Assembly: GCA_002292215.1 (NCBI GenBank)
Contig: DBBN01000022.1
Coordinates: 18,145-73,147, forward strand
Origin: Glaciecola sp. UBA983
GTDB taxonomy: Bacteria > Pseudomonadota > Gammaproteobacteria > Enterobacterales > Alteromonadaceae
Direction: 5' to 3'
Length of the DNA stretch: 55,003 nt
The stretch's first letter is position 1; each line of letters begins with the position of its first letter. Under the pieces are notes generated by a model. That model saw nothing but the letters and a program-made list of their open reading frames with translations, was not told the origin of the DNA and did not search any database. Positions 37,598 through 47,619 of this stretch are shown here, one piece after another. Both the position numbers and the translations under genes were made by a program.

Positions 37598-38476
37598 TTG
37601 GCTTATATCCAACTCAAAATCAATATGGTCGCCGATCATGTACAAGCCTTAGGTGATATGCTCACTGGTAATGGCGCCCAAGCAGTGACCTATGTTGATG
37701 CCAAAGACACCCCGCTGTTTGAAATGCATCCAGGCGAAGAATTATTGTGGCCAGATACACAAGTCATCGGATTATTTTCTGCCAGTGATGATATGCAGGC
37801 GATTATTGATCGTTTAGCCAAGTCCAAATTACTCCAAGATGAATTTGTTTATGTCCTAGATCCACTCGAAGATAAAGATTGGGAGCGTGAATGGATGGAT
37901 AATTTCCACGCGATGCAATTTGGTACGCGTTTGTGGGTATGTCCTTCCTGGCGCGAAATTCCAGAACCTGAGGCCGTTAACGTGATGCTAGACCCTGGCC
38001 TTGCTTTTGGTACAGGAACACACGCTACGACGGCATTGTGCTTACGTTGGTTGGATAGCCTAGACTTAAACAACAAACGCGTCGTTGATTTTGGCTGTGG
38101 CAGTGGCATCCTCGGGATCGCAGCATTAAAATTAGGTGCAACCGATTTATTAGCGTTGGATATTGATCCTCAAGCATTGGTCACGACGACAGAAAATGCA
38201 GAGCGCAACAACGTTGTAGAACGTCTACGTGTCACCCTACCACAAGATAAACCTGAATATGAAGCCGATATCGTCTTAGCAAATATCCTTGCAGCACCAT
38301 TACGTGAGCTGCACGAAGTCATTAGTAGTTATTGTCTTTCAGGTGGAAAAATTATTCTCTCAGGCATCTTAATTGAGCAAGCTCAAGCTATTGCCGACCT
38401 CTACACAGCAGACTTTACCATTGATGCTATTGTCGAAGATGGTGACTGGGCAAGTATCTCCGGAACCAAGCGATAA
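37598..38476 (+). CDS. prmA: Ribosomal protein L11 methyltransferase
   Basis: Trimethylates ribosomal protein L11 using S-adenosylmethionine. The SAM-binding motif is DFGCGSGILGIAALKLGA (about residues 160-180), preceded by LDPGLAFGTGTHATTALCL, with NILAAPL near residue 230. The start is TTG at 37598: it gives LAYIQLKINMVADHV, aligning with the E. coli MPWIQLKLN start, with AGGA 8 bases upstream. The frame extends upstream, but that part lies within the peptidase gene and is not expected to be used. 292 residues (E. coli 293). Confidence 0.93.
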   Translation: MAYIQLKINMVADHVQALGDMLTGNGAQAVTYVDAKDTPLFEMHPGEELLWPDTQVIGLFSASDDMQAIIDRLAKSKLLQDEFVYVLDPLEDKDWEREWMDNFHAMQFGTRLWVCPSWREIPEPEAVNVMLDPGLAFGTGTHATTALCLRWLDSLDLNNKRVVDFGCGSGILGIAALKLGATDLLALDIDPQALVTTTENAERNNVVERLRVTLPQDKPEYEADIVLANILAAPLRELHEVISSYCLSGGKIILSGILIEQAQAIADLYTADFTIDAIVEDGDWASISGTKR

Positions 38477-38520
38477 TTATTGTCAAGCAAAAAAATCTCA
38501 ATTTGATTAAAAAATAGTCT

Positions 38521-38557
38521 TTTCAAATGTGCAAAAAAAGCGTAATATTGCGCTCCC
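38521..38557 (+). promoter_or_regulatory. Candidate dusB-fis promoter with GC-rich discriminator
   Basis: A -10 TAATAT (38543-38548) with TTTCAA (38521-38526) as -35 (16-bp spacer) is followed by the GC-rich TGCGCTCCC. A weak -35, short spacer and GC discriminator are typical of the growth-rate and stringent controlled fis promoter in E. coli. About 105 bp of leader precedes the dusB start. Confidence 0.55.
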
Positions 38558-38652
38558 TTGACGGATCCTAGGTTATTAATTGCACAATATGGATGTTTTT
38601 TATTCGTATTTGATGTTATATCCTGTTTTGTCTTTCGTGTGTGAGGTTGTGG

Positions 38653-39654
38653 TTGAATTCAACAATTCGTATCGGTCCCCACATGCTGGAGAACAACTTA
38701 ATGCTCGCACCAATGGCGGGTGTGACAGATAGACCTTTCAGGCAAATGTGCAAACAGATGGGCGCTGGTTTAGTGGTTTCCGAGATGCTCTCAAGTAACC
38801 CTAAAGTATGGCACACTGAAAAGTCTAGAATGCGCATGGATCACACTGGCGAACATGGAATTCGTTCTGTCCAAATAGCGGGGTCTGACCCCTTCCTCAT
38901 GGCTGAGGCTGCACAATTTAATGTCAGTAACGGTGCGCAAATCATCGATATCAACATGGGTTGTCCAGCAAAAAAAGTAAACAAAAAATTGGCAGGCTCT
39001 GCATTACTGCAATTTCCGACTCTCGTTGAAGAAATTCTCGACGCTGTCGTTAACAGTGTTGATGTACCCGTCACATTAAAAATACGTACTGGCTGGGATC
39101 TTGATAATAGAAATGGGGTGCAAATTGCGAAACTTGCACAACAATATAATATTCAATCCTTAGCTGTTCACGGTCGAACGAAAGCGTGTATGTATAAAGG
39201 TAACGCCGAATATGACACCATCCGCGCCATCAAACGCGCAGTGGATATTCCGGTGATAGCCAATGGTGATATTACGTCACCAGAAACAGCGCAACACGTA
39301 TTGCAACACACAGGTGCAGATGGATTAATGATAGGACGCGGCGCTCAAGGTAATCCTTGGATATTCCGCGAGATACTACATTTTTTTGCTACCGGTGAAC
39401 GAATGCCAGAACCTACGCTGTCAGAGCAGTGCACGGTCATGCTAGAGCATGTCGCTAACGTCCATGAATTTTATGGCGGGATTAGCGGAGTGAGAATCGC
39501 TCGTAAGCATGTTGGTTGGTATATCGCTAAATATGATCAAGGAAGAGAATTTCGTGGACAATTCAATGCGATCGATGATGCTACAGAGCAGCTCAATGCA
39601 TTAGAAATGTTCTACTCTCGACTTCGAAAGAACATGATTTTTTCAGTCGCCTAA
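38653..39654 (+). CDS. dusB: tRNA-dihydrouridine synthase B
   Basis: FMN-dependent reduction of uridine to dihydrouridine in tRNA. LMLAPMAGVTDRPFRQMC, the catalytic Cys in NMGCPAKKVNKKLAGSALLQ, KIRTGWD, VHGRTKACMYKG and ANGDI are all present. The start is uncertain: GTG 38641 or TTG 38653 (LNSTIRIG). I prefer TTG because GAGG sits 6 bases before it and IRIG aligns with E. coli MRIGQY. 333 residues. Followed by fis 24 bp later, the standard dusB-fis operon. Confidence 0.93.
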   Translation: MNSTIRIGPHMLENNLMLAPMAGVTDRPFRQMCKQMGAGLVVSEMLSSNPKVWHTEKSRMRMDHTGEHGIRSVQIAGSDPFLMAEAAQFNVSNGAQIIDINMGCPAKKVNKKLAGSALLQFPTLVEEILDAVVNSVDVPVTLKIRTGWDLDNRNGVQIAKLAQQYNIQSLAVHGRTKACMYKGNAEYDTIRAIKRAVDIPVIANGDITSPETAQHVLQHTGADGLMIGRGAQGNPWIFREILHFFATGERMPEPTLSEQCTVMLEHVANVHEFYGGISGVRIARKHVGWYIAKYDQGREFRGQFNAIDDATEQLNALEMFYSRLRKNMIFSVA

Positions 39655-39678
39655 TTTTCTTAAAAAAGAGCAGTATTT

Positions 39679-39972
39679 ATGTTTGATCAAAATGCATCAT
39701 CACCCTTTACAACTATCGTTACTACACCTGCACAAACAACTGCACAAAAGCCGTTGCGTGAGTCGGTAAAGCAAGCAGTAAATAAATACTTAAAGCAGTT
39801 AGAAAACACTAACATTGAAACTCTTTATGACATGGTATTGAGTGAAGTTGAAGCGCCGTTATTAGAAGAAGTAATGACCTATACTCGCGGCAACCAAACC
39901 AAAGCAGCCAATATGATGGGTATCAACCGTGGTACGCTGCGTAAAAAATTAAAGCAATACGGCATGAGCTAA
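39679..39972 (+). CDS. fis: Nucleoid protein Fis
   Basis: Homodimeric DNA-bending protein and growth-rate dependent regulator. The C-terminal [23 protein letters not shown] with [10 protein letters not shown] matches E. coli Fis nearly residue for residue; the central helix [17 protein letters not shown] is also conserved. 97 residues against 98. It follows dusB by 24 bp and precedes a terminator. Confidence 0.98.
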   Translation: MFDQNASSPFTTIVTTPAQTTAQKPLRESVKQAVNKYLKQLENTNIETLYDMVLSEVEAPLLEEVMTYTRGNQTKAANMMGINRGTLRKKLKQYGMS

Positions 39973-39998
39973 TATTACAGGGGTTCGCCCCACTAAAG

Positions 39999-40020
39999 AG
40001 CACCGACAAGGTGCTTTTTT
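39999..40020 (+). terminator. Terminator after fis
   Basis: AGCACC-GACAA-GGTGCT stem-loop (arms 6 bp) followed by TTTTTT, 26 bp after the fis stop. Confidence 0.88.
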
Positions 40021-40074
40021 CGTTTTACCTATACGGTTATTTTTTCACTTTGCACCCACTATAAGATGATAATT

Positions 40075-41673
40075 ATGTCTACTACTTCTCCCATTCGCCG
40101 CGCGTTACTAAGCGTATCTGATAAAACTGGCATCGTTGAATTTGCAACGGCATTAGTCGCTCAAGATGTTGAGTTACTCTCTACTGGCGGTACTGCTAAA
40201 TTACTTGCAGAAGCCGGATTACCTGTTATTGAAGTATCTCAATATACGGGTCACCCTGAAATTATGGATGGACGAGTTAAAACATTACACCCGAAAATTC
40301 ATGGCGGTATATTAGCGCGTCGTGGTCAAGATGATGCAGTCATGGCTGAAAATAACATTCAAGGCATTGATTTAGTAGTTGTCAATTTATATCCGTTTGC
40401 AGCGACCGTTGCTAACCCAGATTGTTCATTAGCTGATGCTATTGAAAACATCGATATCGGTGGCCCAACAATGGTGCGTGCTGCAGCCAAAAATCACAAC
40501 GATGTAACTATTGTTGTGAACGCAAATGATTACGGCCATGTGTTACAGCAAATGTCTGATAACAATGGTGGTGTTGACCATGCAACACGTTTTGATTTAG
40601 CCATTAAAGCATTTGAGCACACGGCAGAATATGATGGCATGATTGCTAACTATTTTGGTGCGCGTTTAGAGTCAACGGATTGCGCGACAGATTGTGGTCA
40701 CGATCACAGTGAATTCCCGCGTACTTACAATATCCAAGTCAGTAAAAAACAAGATTTACGCTACGGCGAAAACTCTCATCAATCTGCTGCATTTTATGTT
40801 GAAAATGATATTCAAGAAGCGTCAGTTGCCACAGCAGAACAATTGCAAGGCAAAGAATTATCGTTTAATAACATTGCAGATACTGATTCAGCGTTAGAGT
40901 GTGTTAAAGAATTCGCTGAGCCGGCTTGTGTTATCGTAAAACATGCTAATCCTTGTGGTGTAGCTTTAGGTGATGACATTTTAACGGCATATAACCGCGC
41001 ATATCAAACTGATCCAACATCAGCATTTGGTGGCATTATCGCGTTTAACCGTGAACTTGACGAAGCGACAGCGCAAGCGATTATTGACCGTCAATTTGTC
41101 GAAGTGATTATTGCACCGACTATTAGTCAAGCCGCACAAGCAGTATTAAGTGCCAAGCAAAATGTCCGTGTATTAGCATGTGGTGATTGGCAAGGCCAGT
41201 TGACAGACGGGTATGATTTTAAACGTGTTAACGGTGGATTATTAATCCAAGAACGTGATTTTGGCATGGTTGAGTTAGATGATTTAACGGTTGTCACTAA
41301 AGTTCAGCCAACTGCAGAACAACTGCAAGACTTGCTATTTACGTGGAAAGTCGCAAAATATGTTAAATCCAATGCAATTGTCTATTGTAAAGATGGTATG
41401 ACCATCGGTGTGGGCGCGGGTCAAATGAGCCGTGTTTACTCAGCTAAAATTGCAGGTATCAAAGCAGCAGACGAAGGCTTAGTAGTTGAAGGAAGCGTAA
41501 TGGCTTCGGATGCATTCTTCCCATTCCGTGACGGTATTGATGCCGCAGCAGCAGCAGGAATTAGTGCAATCATCCAGCCTGGTGGTTCAATGCGCGATCA
41601 AGAAGTTATCGATGCGGCTGATGAAGCTGGTATGGCAATGGTCTTTACTGGTATGCGCCATTTCCGCCACTAA
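40075..41673 (+). CDS. purH: AICAR transformylase / IMP cyclohydrolase
   Basis: Catalyses the last two steps of de novo IMP synthesis. The N-terminal MGS-like cyclohydrolase has [31 protein letters not shown] and [15 protein letters not shown]. The C-terminal transformylase (about 200-530) has [55 protein letters not shown] and [12 protein letters not shown]. The ATG at 40075 ([13 protein letters not shown]) is chosen; an ATG at 40066 is in frame and cannot be excluded. 532 residues. Followed by purD 29 bp later. Confidence 0.97.
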   Translation: MSTTSPIRRALLSVSDKTGIVEFATALVAQDVELLSTGGTAKLLAEAGLPVIEVSQYTGHPEIMDGRVKTLHPKIHGGILARRGQDDAVMAENNIQGIDLVVVNLYPFAATVANPDCSLADAIENIDIGGPTMVRAAAKNHNDVTIVVNANDYGHVLQQMSDNNGGVDHATRFDLAIKAFEHTAEYDGMIANYFGARLESTDCATDCGHDHSEFPRTYNIQVSKKQDLRYGENSHQSAAFYVENDIQEASVATAEQLQGKELSFNNIADTDSALECVKEFAEPACVIVKHANPCGVALGDDILTAYNRAYQTDPTSAFGGIIAFNRELDEATAQAIIDRQFVEVIIAPTISQAAQAVLSAKQNVRVLACGDWQGQLTDGYDFKRVNGGLLIQERDFGMVELDDLTVVTKVQPTAEQLQDLLFTWKVAKYVKSNAIVYCKDGMTIGVGAGQMSRVYSAKIAGIKAADEGLVVEGSVMASDAFFPFRDGIDAAAAAGISAIIQPGGSMRDQEVIDAADEAGMAMVFTGMRHFRH

Positions 41674-41702
41674 GGCTAAACAGACAAATTTAGGAATTTA
41701 TT

Positions 41703-42992
41703 ATGCAAGTATTAATCATTGGTAATGGTGGCAGAGAGCACGCACTTGCGTGGAAAGCTGCCCAATGCCAAGATGTAAGCAAAGTATTCGTCGCACCAGG
41801 AAACGCTGGCACTGCGCATGAAGCAAATTTAGAAAACGTGAATATCAGCGTAGGTGACATAGCCGGTTTAGTTAAATTTGCACAAGACAACGCGATTGAA
41901 TTAACGATTGTCGGCCCTGAAGCACCCTTGGTTGACGGCGTTGTAGATGCATTTACTGCTGCCGGTTTACCTTGTTTTGGCCCGACTGCTGCGGCAGCTC
42001 AACTAGAAGGTTCAAAAGCGTTTACTAAAGACTTTTTAGCGCGCCATCAGATCCCAACCGGTGACTATAAAAACTTCACTGAAATCGAACCGGCTTTAGC
42101 ATATGTTCGTGAAAAAGGGGCACCGATTGTCATCAAAGCCGATGGCTTAGCAGCTGGTAAAGGCGTCATTGTAGCAATGACCTTAATCGAAGCTGAAGAT
42201 GCAATTAAAGATATGCTTGCTGGCAATGCGTTTGGCGCAGCGGGCAGCCGTGTCGTCGTTGAAGAGTTCTTAGATGGTGAAGAAGCTAGCTTTATCGTGA
42301 TGGTAGACGGTAAAAACATCGCCTCTTTTGCGACTTCTCAAGATCATAAACGTGTGGGTGATGGTGATACCGGTCTAAATACTGGCGGTATGGGCGCTTA
42401 TTCTCCTGCACCGGTTGTTACATCAGAAATACATGCACGTGTAATGGCCGAAGTCATCGAGCCAACTGTGTCGGGGATGGCAGCAGAAGGCAATGATTAT
42501 ACTGGTTTCTTGTATGCCGGTCTGATGATCATGGCAGATGGCACACCAAAAGTCATCGAATACAATTGTCGCTTTGGTGATCCAGAGACTCAGCCAATTA
42601 TGTTACGTTTACAATCTGATTTAGTAGCGCTATGCTTAGCAGCAACTAAAGGTGAATTAGCCGAAACCGTGATTGAGTTTGATGCACGTCCAGCCGTCGG
42701 GGTTGTACTTGCTGCAGGCGGTTACCCTGGTGATTATGCCAAAGGCACTGTCATACATGGTCTTGGTGTGGGTGAATCAGCCACGGCCAAAGTATTCCAT
42801 GCTGGCACAACAACCAATTCTGAAGGTCAGGTTGTAACTGCTGGTGGGCGTGTATTATGCGCCACGGCAATGGGTGATACTGTCACTGAGGCACAACAAG
42901 CGGCATATACCTTAGCCAAAGAAATTAGCTGGGATGGAATGTTCCATCGCAACGATATTGCCTATCGTGCCATTGCTAGAGAAAACCAATAG
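41703..42992 (+). CDS. purD: Phosphoribosylamine-glycine ligase
   Basis: ATP-grasp ligase for the second step of purine synthesis (GAR synthetase). N-terminal VLIIGNGGREHALAWK, APGNAGTAHE and the GPEAPLVDG motif are present. The ATP-grasp core has KADGLAAGKGVIVA and a FLDGEEASFIVMVDG stretch, followed by DGDTGLNTGGMGAYSPAP and the metal site EYNCRFGDPETQ. 429 residues, as E. coli. Co-directional with purH. Confidence 0.98.
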   Translation: MQVLIIGNGGREHALAWKAAQCQDVSKVFVAPGNAGTAHEANLENVNISVGDIAGLVKFAQDNAIELTIVGPEAPLVDGVVDAFTAAGLPCFGPTAAAAQLEGSKAFTKDFLARHQIPTGDYKNFTEIEPALAYVREKGAPIVIKADGLAAGKGVIVAMTLIEAEDAIKDMLAGNAFGAAGSRVVVEEFLDGEEASFIVMVDGKNIASFATSQDHKRVGDGDTGLNTGGMGAYSPAPVVTSEIHARVMAEVIEPTVSGMAAEGNDYTGFLYAGLMIMADGTPKVIEYNCRFGDPETQPIMLRLQSDLVALCLAATKGELAETVIEFDARPAVGVVLAAGGYPGDYAKGTVIHGLGVGESATAKVFHAGTTTNSEGQVVTAGGRVLCATAMGDTVTEAQQAAYTLAKEISWDGMFHRNDIAYRAIARENQ

Positions 42993-43001
42993 GAAAATAA
43001 C

Positions 43002-43904
43002 ATGTCAGCTAAACATCCCATTATTGCAATTACGGGTTCATCGGGTGCCGGTACCACTACCACAACCAATGCTATTCGTCATATTTTTCGCAATTTGAAT
43101 GTTAATGCTGCTGGGGTTAGCGGTGATAGTTTTCACCGTTACACCCGTCCTGAAATGGAACTCGAAATCCGTAAAGCACAAGAACAAGGTAAACATATTA
43201 GTTACTTTGGTCCGATTGCCAATGATTTCGAGTTACTCGAAAACCTATTTACTGAATACGGCAAAGCCGGCAGCGGTCAGTACCGACAGTATTTGCATAC
43301 CTTTGATGAAGCCGTGCCGTTTAATCAAATGCCCGGTACGTTTACCCCGTGGCAAGATCTGCCTAAAGGCACCGACTTATTATTTTACGAAGGTCTTCAT
43401 GGCGGGATCTCAACAGAAGACCATGATGTTGCCAAGCATGTTGATTTGTTAGTCGGCATGGTACCCATTGTAAATTTGGAATGGATCCAAAAAATCGTCC
43501 GTGACACAACAGATCGGGGCCATAGTCGCGAAGCCGTAATGAGTAGTATCGTACGCTCATTAGATGATTATTTTCAATATATCACACCACAATTTTCACA
43601 AACCCATGTCAATTTTCAACGCGTACCCACAGTCGATACATCGAATCCTTTTAGTGCTCGTGAAATTCCCACCCAAGATGAAAGTTTTGTTGTGGTGCGT
43701 TTTCGCCGTGAAATGACCAATGTCGATTATCCATTTTTATTAAAAATGATTGATGGCGCCTTCATGTCACGCGTTAATACGATTGTCGTGCCCGGTGGTA
43801 AAATGGGTCTGGCGATGGAATTGATCCTCACCCCTCTAATCAAAGATATCTTAGAAGCTAAGCGCCGAGCGAGTATTCAAATGGATTGGGTTCAAGACAA
43901 TTAA
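43002..43904 (+). CDS. prkB: Phosphoribulokinase-like protein PrkB
   Basis: P-loop kinase fold, 300 residues. ITGSSGAGTTTTTNAI is the P-loop variant of bacterial phosphoribulokinase; GDSFHRYTRPEM, HISYFGPIANDFELLENLF, DLLFYEGLHGG and RDTTDRGHSREAVMSSI are conserved with class-I PrkB of E. coli. It begins 9 bp after purD, so co-transcription is likely. The window shows no RuBisCO or other Calvin genes; PrkB-like proteins of heterotrophic gammaproteobacteria lack an agreed function. The kinase activity is inferred from the family. Confidence 0.88.
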   Translation: MSAKHPIIAITGSSGAGTTTTTNAIRHIFRNLNVNAAGVSGDSFHRYTRPEMELEIRKAQEQGKHISYFGPIANDFELLENLFTEYGKAGSGQYRQYLHTFDEAVPFNQMPGTFTPWQDLPKGTDLLFYEGLHGGISTEDHDVAKHVDLLVGMVPIVNLEWIQKIVRDTTDRGHSREAVMSSIVRSLDDYFQYITPQFSQTHVNFQRVPTVDTSNPFSAREIPTQDESFVVVRFRREMTNVDYPFLLKMIDGAFMSRVNTIVVPGGKMGLAMELILTPLIKDILEAKRRASIQMDWVQDN

Positions 43905-44052
43905 TTATGTGTCGCTTGCTGTTATTAAGTGTCATTTGTCATGCTTTGACAAACTTTGTAACATCATCCTAACCCTAAATTAGCAAAATATATTGGCTTT
44001 TTAGTCACTTACTTTATAGTGTTAAGATAGTTTAGCTTTGGAGTACAGGTGA

Positions 44053-44778
44053 ATGGGTCAGGAAACCTCAAAAATTCTCGTTGTTGATGATGACATGCGC
44101 TTGCGTAGTTTATTAGAACGTTATTTAGTAGAGCAAGGCTTTCAAGTCCGAACGGCGGCGAATGCTGAGCAGATGGATCGCTTACTTGAGCGCGAAAACT
44201 TTCATTTATTAGTCCTTGATTTAATGCTCCCTGGTGAAGATGGATTATCGATTTGTCGTCGCCTCAGACAAAAAGAAAACGAAATTCCGATCATCATGCT
44301 CACCGCTAAAGGTGATGAAGTAGACCGGATTATCGGCCTTGAAATGGGCGCGGATGATTACCTACCCAAGCCGTTTAACCCTAGAGAGCTGTTAGCACGT
44401 GCTAAAGCTGTGTTGCGCCGTAAGTCCGTTGAAGCCCCTGGTGCACCGGCACAAGCTGAACAAATTATTGAATTTGCCACTTACCGACTCAATCTCGCCA
44501 CCCGAGAAATGTCCACCAATGGCAAGCCGATGACATTAACCAGTGGTGAATTTGCAGTGTTAAAATCCCTTGTGACGCATCCCCGTGAACCGTTATCACG
44601 TGATAAGTTGATGAACCTCGCCCGTGGACGCGATTATGGCGCACTTGAACGCAGTATTGATGTGCAAGTGTCCCGCTTACGCCGCATGCTAGAACAAGAT
44701 CCGACGAATCCGCGTTACATCCAAACGGTATGGGGATTAGGTTATGTCTTTGTTCCAGATGGCACAGATGTTAGTTAA
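44053..44778 (+). CDS. ompR: Response regulator OmpR
   Basis: Osmotic-response regulator. The receiver domain (about 1-125) has VVDDDMRLRSLLERYLVEQG, the phospho-acceptor Asp in LLVLDLMLPGEDGLSICR, TAKGDEVDRIIGLEMGADDY and the KPF site. The winged HTH (about 140-238) contains LTSGEFAVLKSLVTHPREPL and RLRRMLEQDPTNPRYIQTVW. 241 residues, as E. coli (239). GGAG lies before the ATG. Followed by envZ. Confidence 0.97.
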   Translation: MGQETSKILVVDDDMRLRSLLERYLVEQGFQVRTAANAEQMDRLLERENFHLLVLDLMLPGEDGLSICRRLRQKENEIPIIMLTAKGDEVDRIIGLEMGADDYLPKPFNPRELLARAKAVLRRKSVEAPGAPAQAEQIIEFATYRLNLATREMSTNGKPMTLTSGEFAVLKSLVTHPREPLSRDKLMNLARGRDYGALERSIDVQVSRLRRMLEQDPTNPRYIQTVWGLGYVFVPDGTDVS

Positions 44779-44832
44779 TACTAGCATCTGTGCGTGTTTT
44801 GCCTGCAACACACTAAAGCAAAATTAATCACT

Positions 44833-46119
44833 ATGTCTTTACTCCCTAAAAGTGCATTTGCCCAAACGGTACTATTAATTGGTGGGTTGTTGCTTGTTAA
44901 CCAAGTTGTTTCCTACTTATCGGTTACCTATTATTTTATTCAACCCAGTTATCAACAAATTAACGCCTTAGTAGCCACTCAAGTCGATACATTATTTGAT
45001 CAGGACATTATCAGTGACGATACACGCCGTCAGCAATTTTCAGCTCGAACAGGGATTCAATTTTTAGCGCCACAAGAAGCGGTCAAATCAGGGCTAAACG
45101 ACGCGACATATTACCGTTTCATGTCAAATCAGATTGCTAGTCAACTGGGTGGTGATACCGAAGTCCGACTCAGCACCCAAATGCCATACCGCATTTGGAT
45201 CAATCCACCACAAAATCCTAACATATGGATCGTCTTTCCCATGCCAGGCGTGGGTGAAACCAATTTTTCGCCCCTGACCATCATATTGTTAGTGATTGGT
45301 ATTTTGAGTGTGATTGGTGGATATGTGTTTGTGCTGCGAATGACAAGGCCGCTGCGCGCATTACAAATTGCCGCTAAGCAAGTTGGTCAAGGTGAATTTC
45401 CAGAACCCTTAGCGCCTAAAGGTGCGACCGAAATGCAAGCAGTGACACAGGCGTTTAACCAAATGGCTAACAGTATCAAACGCTTGGAACAAGATCGTAA
45501 TCTGATGACGGCAGGGATATCACATGACCTTCGTACACCATTAACACGTATTCGCTTGGCGACAGAAATGATGGATGAAAAACATGATTGGGTTAAAGAA
45601 GGGATCGTACAAGATATTGAAGATATGAACGATATTATTGATCAGTTTATCGATTACGCCCGCCATGATCGTGAAGAACAACGTGAACAATGTAATCTTA
45701 ATCAAATAGTAGAAGACGTGGTGCAAGCTAGGCATTTTGATGATAATCATACCATTGCACAAAAGCTAACCCCTATTCCCGATATCGCGCTGCGCCGGAT
45801 TGCGATTAAACGTGTACTTGATAATTTAATTGAGAATGCGTTTCGCTATGGCTCTGATCATATAGAAATTCATACCAAGGCATTATTTAAAGAAAAACAA
45901 ATTGTGTGTCAGATCCGAGATTTTGGCGCAGGCATTGAACCTGAACAACTACCATCACTATTAAAACCGTTTACGCAAGGTGACAGTGCGCGCGGAAGTT
46001 CAGGCTCAGGTTTAGGGCTGGCGATTATTAAACGCATTATCGATATGCACCACGGTCAGGTGAGTTTTACTAATCATCCTGACGGTGGGCTGGTGGTCGA
46101 GTTCAGTTTACCGATGTAA
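44833..46119 (+). CDS. envZ: Osmosensor histidine kinase EnvZ
   Basis: Partner kinase/phosphatase of OmpR in the inner membrane. Two membrane helices (about 8-35 and 150-172) flank a periplasmic part. HAMP (about 173-225) precedes HisKA with the phospho-acceptor His in [20 protein letters not shown], then the N box [10 protein letters not shown] and a [13 protein letters not shown]-lid region. I take the ATG at 44833 ([16 protein letters not shown]) as start; the longer frame from 44794 starts in ompR's tail region. About 428 residues (E. coli 450). 54 bp after ompR. Confidence 0.95.
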   Translation: MSLLPKSAFAQTVLLIGGLLLVNQVVSYLSVTYYFIQPSYQQINALVATQVDTLFDQDIISDDTRRQQFSARTGIQFLAPQEAVKSGLNDATYYRFMSNQIASQLGGDTEVRLSTQMPYRIWINPPQNPNIWIVFPMPGVGETNFSPLTIILLVIGILSVIGGYVFVLRMTRPLRALQIAAKQVGQGEFPEPLAPKGATEMQAVTQAFNQMANSIKRLEQDRNLMTAGISHDLRTPLTRIRLATEMMDEKHDWVKEGIVQDIEDMNDIIDQFIDYARHDREEQREQCNLNQIVEDVVQARHFDDNHTIAQKLTPIPDIALRRIAIKRVLDNLIENAFRYGSDHIEIHTKALFKEKQIVCQIRDFGAGIEPEQLPSLLKPFTQGDSARGSSGSGLGLAIIKRIIDMHHGQVSFTNHPDGGLVVEFSLPM

Positions 46120-46126
46120 TTGGTGT

Positions 46127-46147
46127 TACCCCTATTGATAAGGGGTA
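46127..46147. terminator. Hairpin between convergent envZ and hslO
   Basis: TACCCCT (46127-46133) and AGGGGTA (46141-46147) pair with a 7-nt loop in the 35-bp space between the two stops. No T tract follows in either direction, so the role as a bidirectional terminator is tentative. Confidence 0.45.
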
Positions 46148-46154
46148 TGACTCG

Positions 46155-47060
46155 TTATTGTTTAGTCGGACTCGCATCAGGATCGAATCCAGAGTGAATT
46201 GTTTCAACATCAAGTGCATCAAAACAGTACTCTTTATTACAAAATTGACAATGCATTTTAATATCACCATCTTCTTCGACAATCTTAAGTAATTCTGTTT
46301 TATCAATATGCTGTAAGGCGATAATCGTGTTTGCACGCGAACAATGACATTCAAATTTAACCGCGGCAGGCGTAAACACTTCGACTTCTTCTTGATGATA
46401 TAAACGATACATCACATCGGTCGCTTCTAAACTAAATAATTCTTCGGCTTTAAGCGTATCAGTTAACGCAGCAATATGGGCAAAATCAGTGGATTCGGCA
46501 ACATTGGTCGCCTCGCTACTGGTTGGTAAAATTTGCAATAATGTACCGCCTGCCATAGGATTATCACCTTGCTGAGCAAACAATCTGACTTGCGTCATTA
46601 GCTGTTCCGACTGTAAAAAATATTGTTCGATACAGCCCGCTAAACTCGGTTGTTCCAAACCGACAATCCCTTGATAACGCTCACCTTCTTTTGGCGTAAT
46701 GGTAATGACCAAATACCCTTTATCAAATAAAGCTGAAAAGGTTTCAGGCAGTTCAGTGACCGTTTCATCCCAACGTGCTACACCACGTAACTTCAGATCA
46801 TGGGTGCCATTCACCACTGCGTATTTGATGATCCCATCAGATTGGATTTGCAGGCCAATTTCACCTTCAAACTTCAATGTTGCGTTAAGTAATGTTGTCG
46901 CCGCCATTAACTCACCGAGCAACGTTTGAATGATCGGAGGATAAGTATAAGAACTTAGAATATCGCGGTAAGTATCTTGTAATTGAACTAACTCACCACG
47001 TACATTGGCTTTGTTAAACAAAAAACGCTGAACTTGGTCAACACTTGCAATCCCAGACAT
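46155..47060 (-). CDS. hslO: Redox-regulated chaperone Hsp33
   Basis: Holdase activated by oxidation and heat. The C-terminal zinc switch is intact: CHC in FECHCSRANT and CQFC in MHCQFCNKEY, about 30 residues apart as in the family. The N-terminal core starts with DQVQRFLFNKANVRGELVQL and has YPPIIQTLLGELMAATTLL. 301 residues (E. coli 292). Downstream of hslR on the same strand with a 42-bp gap, the usual hslR-hslO pair. Confidence 0.96.
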   Translation of the reverse strand: MSGIASVDQVQRFLFNKANVRGELVQLQDTYRDILSSYTYPPIIQTLLGELMAATTLLNATLKFEGEIGLQIQSDGIIKYAVVNGTHDLKLRGVARWDETVTELPETFSALFDKGYLVITITPKEGERYQGIVGLEQPSLAGCIEQYFLQSEQLMTQVRLFAQQGDNPMAGGTLLQILPTSSEATNVAESTDFAHIAALTDTLKAEELFSLEATDVMYRLYHQEEVEVFTPAAVKFECHCSRANTIIALQHIDKTELLKIVEEDGDIKMHCQFCNKEYCFDALDVETIHSGFDPDASPTKQ

Positions 47061-47102
47061 AGATACTCTTCTCTTGTTGTAATATTTAGTCGTATAACTA
47101 AA

Positions 47103-47480
47103 TTATTGATGTTTTAAATGAATGATTTGGCGACGTTGCTTTTTATCCGGTTTGGTGTCCGGTTTAGGGCTATGAAACGCCGATAACTTTCGTGCTTCTG
47201 CGTTTTTTTCACGCTTAGCGATGCTTTCCGCCGTTTCGGTATACATCCCGATAATCATTGGGGCAGCTCGGCGTTTATCAAAAATTTCAGTGATGACCAG
47301 CTCTTTGCTATCAAACCCAGCTGGCACTTTTAGGGTGGCATTTAACTCAACCGTTTTGCTCGGTTTAGTGCGCTGCCCATTATAATGTATTTTACCTGCC
47401 TGAACAGCTTCACGCGCATTTGCTCGTGTTTTGAACAGTCTTGCTGCCCATAGCCACTTGTCGATCCGAACGTTTTCCAT
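47103..47480 (-). CDS. hslR: Ribosome-associated heat shock protein Hsp15
   Basis: S4-domain RNA-binding protein that rescues free 50S subunits carrying peptidyl-tRNA. The S4 domain (about 1-60) starts with VRIDKWLWAARLFKTRANA and has REAVQAGKIHYNGQRTKPSK. A basic C-terminal tail (about 95-125) is rich in Lys, Pro and Arg. 125 residues against 133 in E. coli. Divergent from gspC with 139 bp between. Confidence 0.95.
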   Translation of the reverse strand: MENVRIDKWLWAARLFKTRANAREAVQAGKIHYNGQRTKPSKTVELNATLKVPAGFDSKELVITEIFDKRRAAPMIIGMYTETAESIAKREKNAEARKLSAFHSPKPDTKPDKKQRRQIIHLKHQ

Positions 47481-47619
47481 AATTTACACACTTATTGGTA
47501 TTTTAAGACATAAATAGTTAACATAGTCTCTGTATATTTTACCCTATTCAGCGTATATTCATACAGCCAATTAGATACTAGCTGTACAAAATTGCAGTTT
47601 TAATTTTACAACAAGAATA

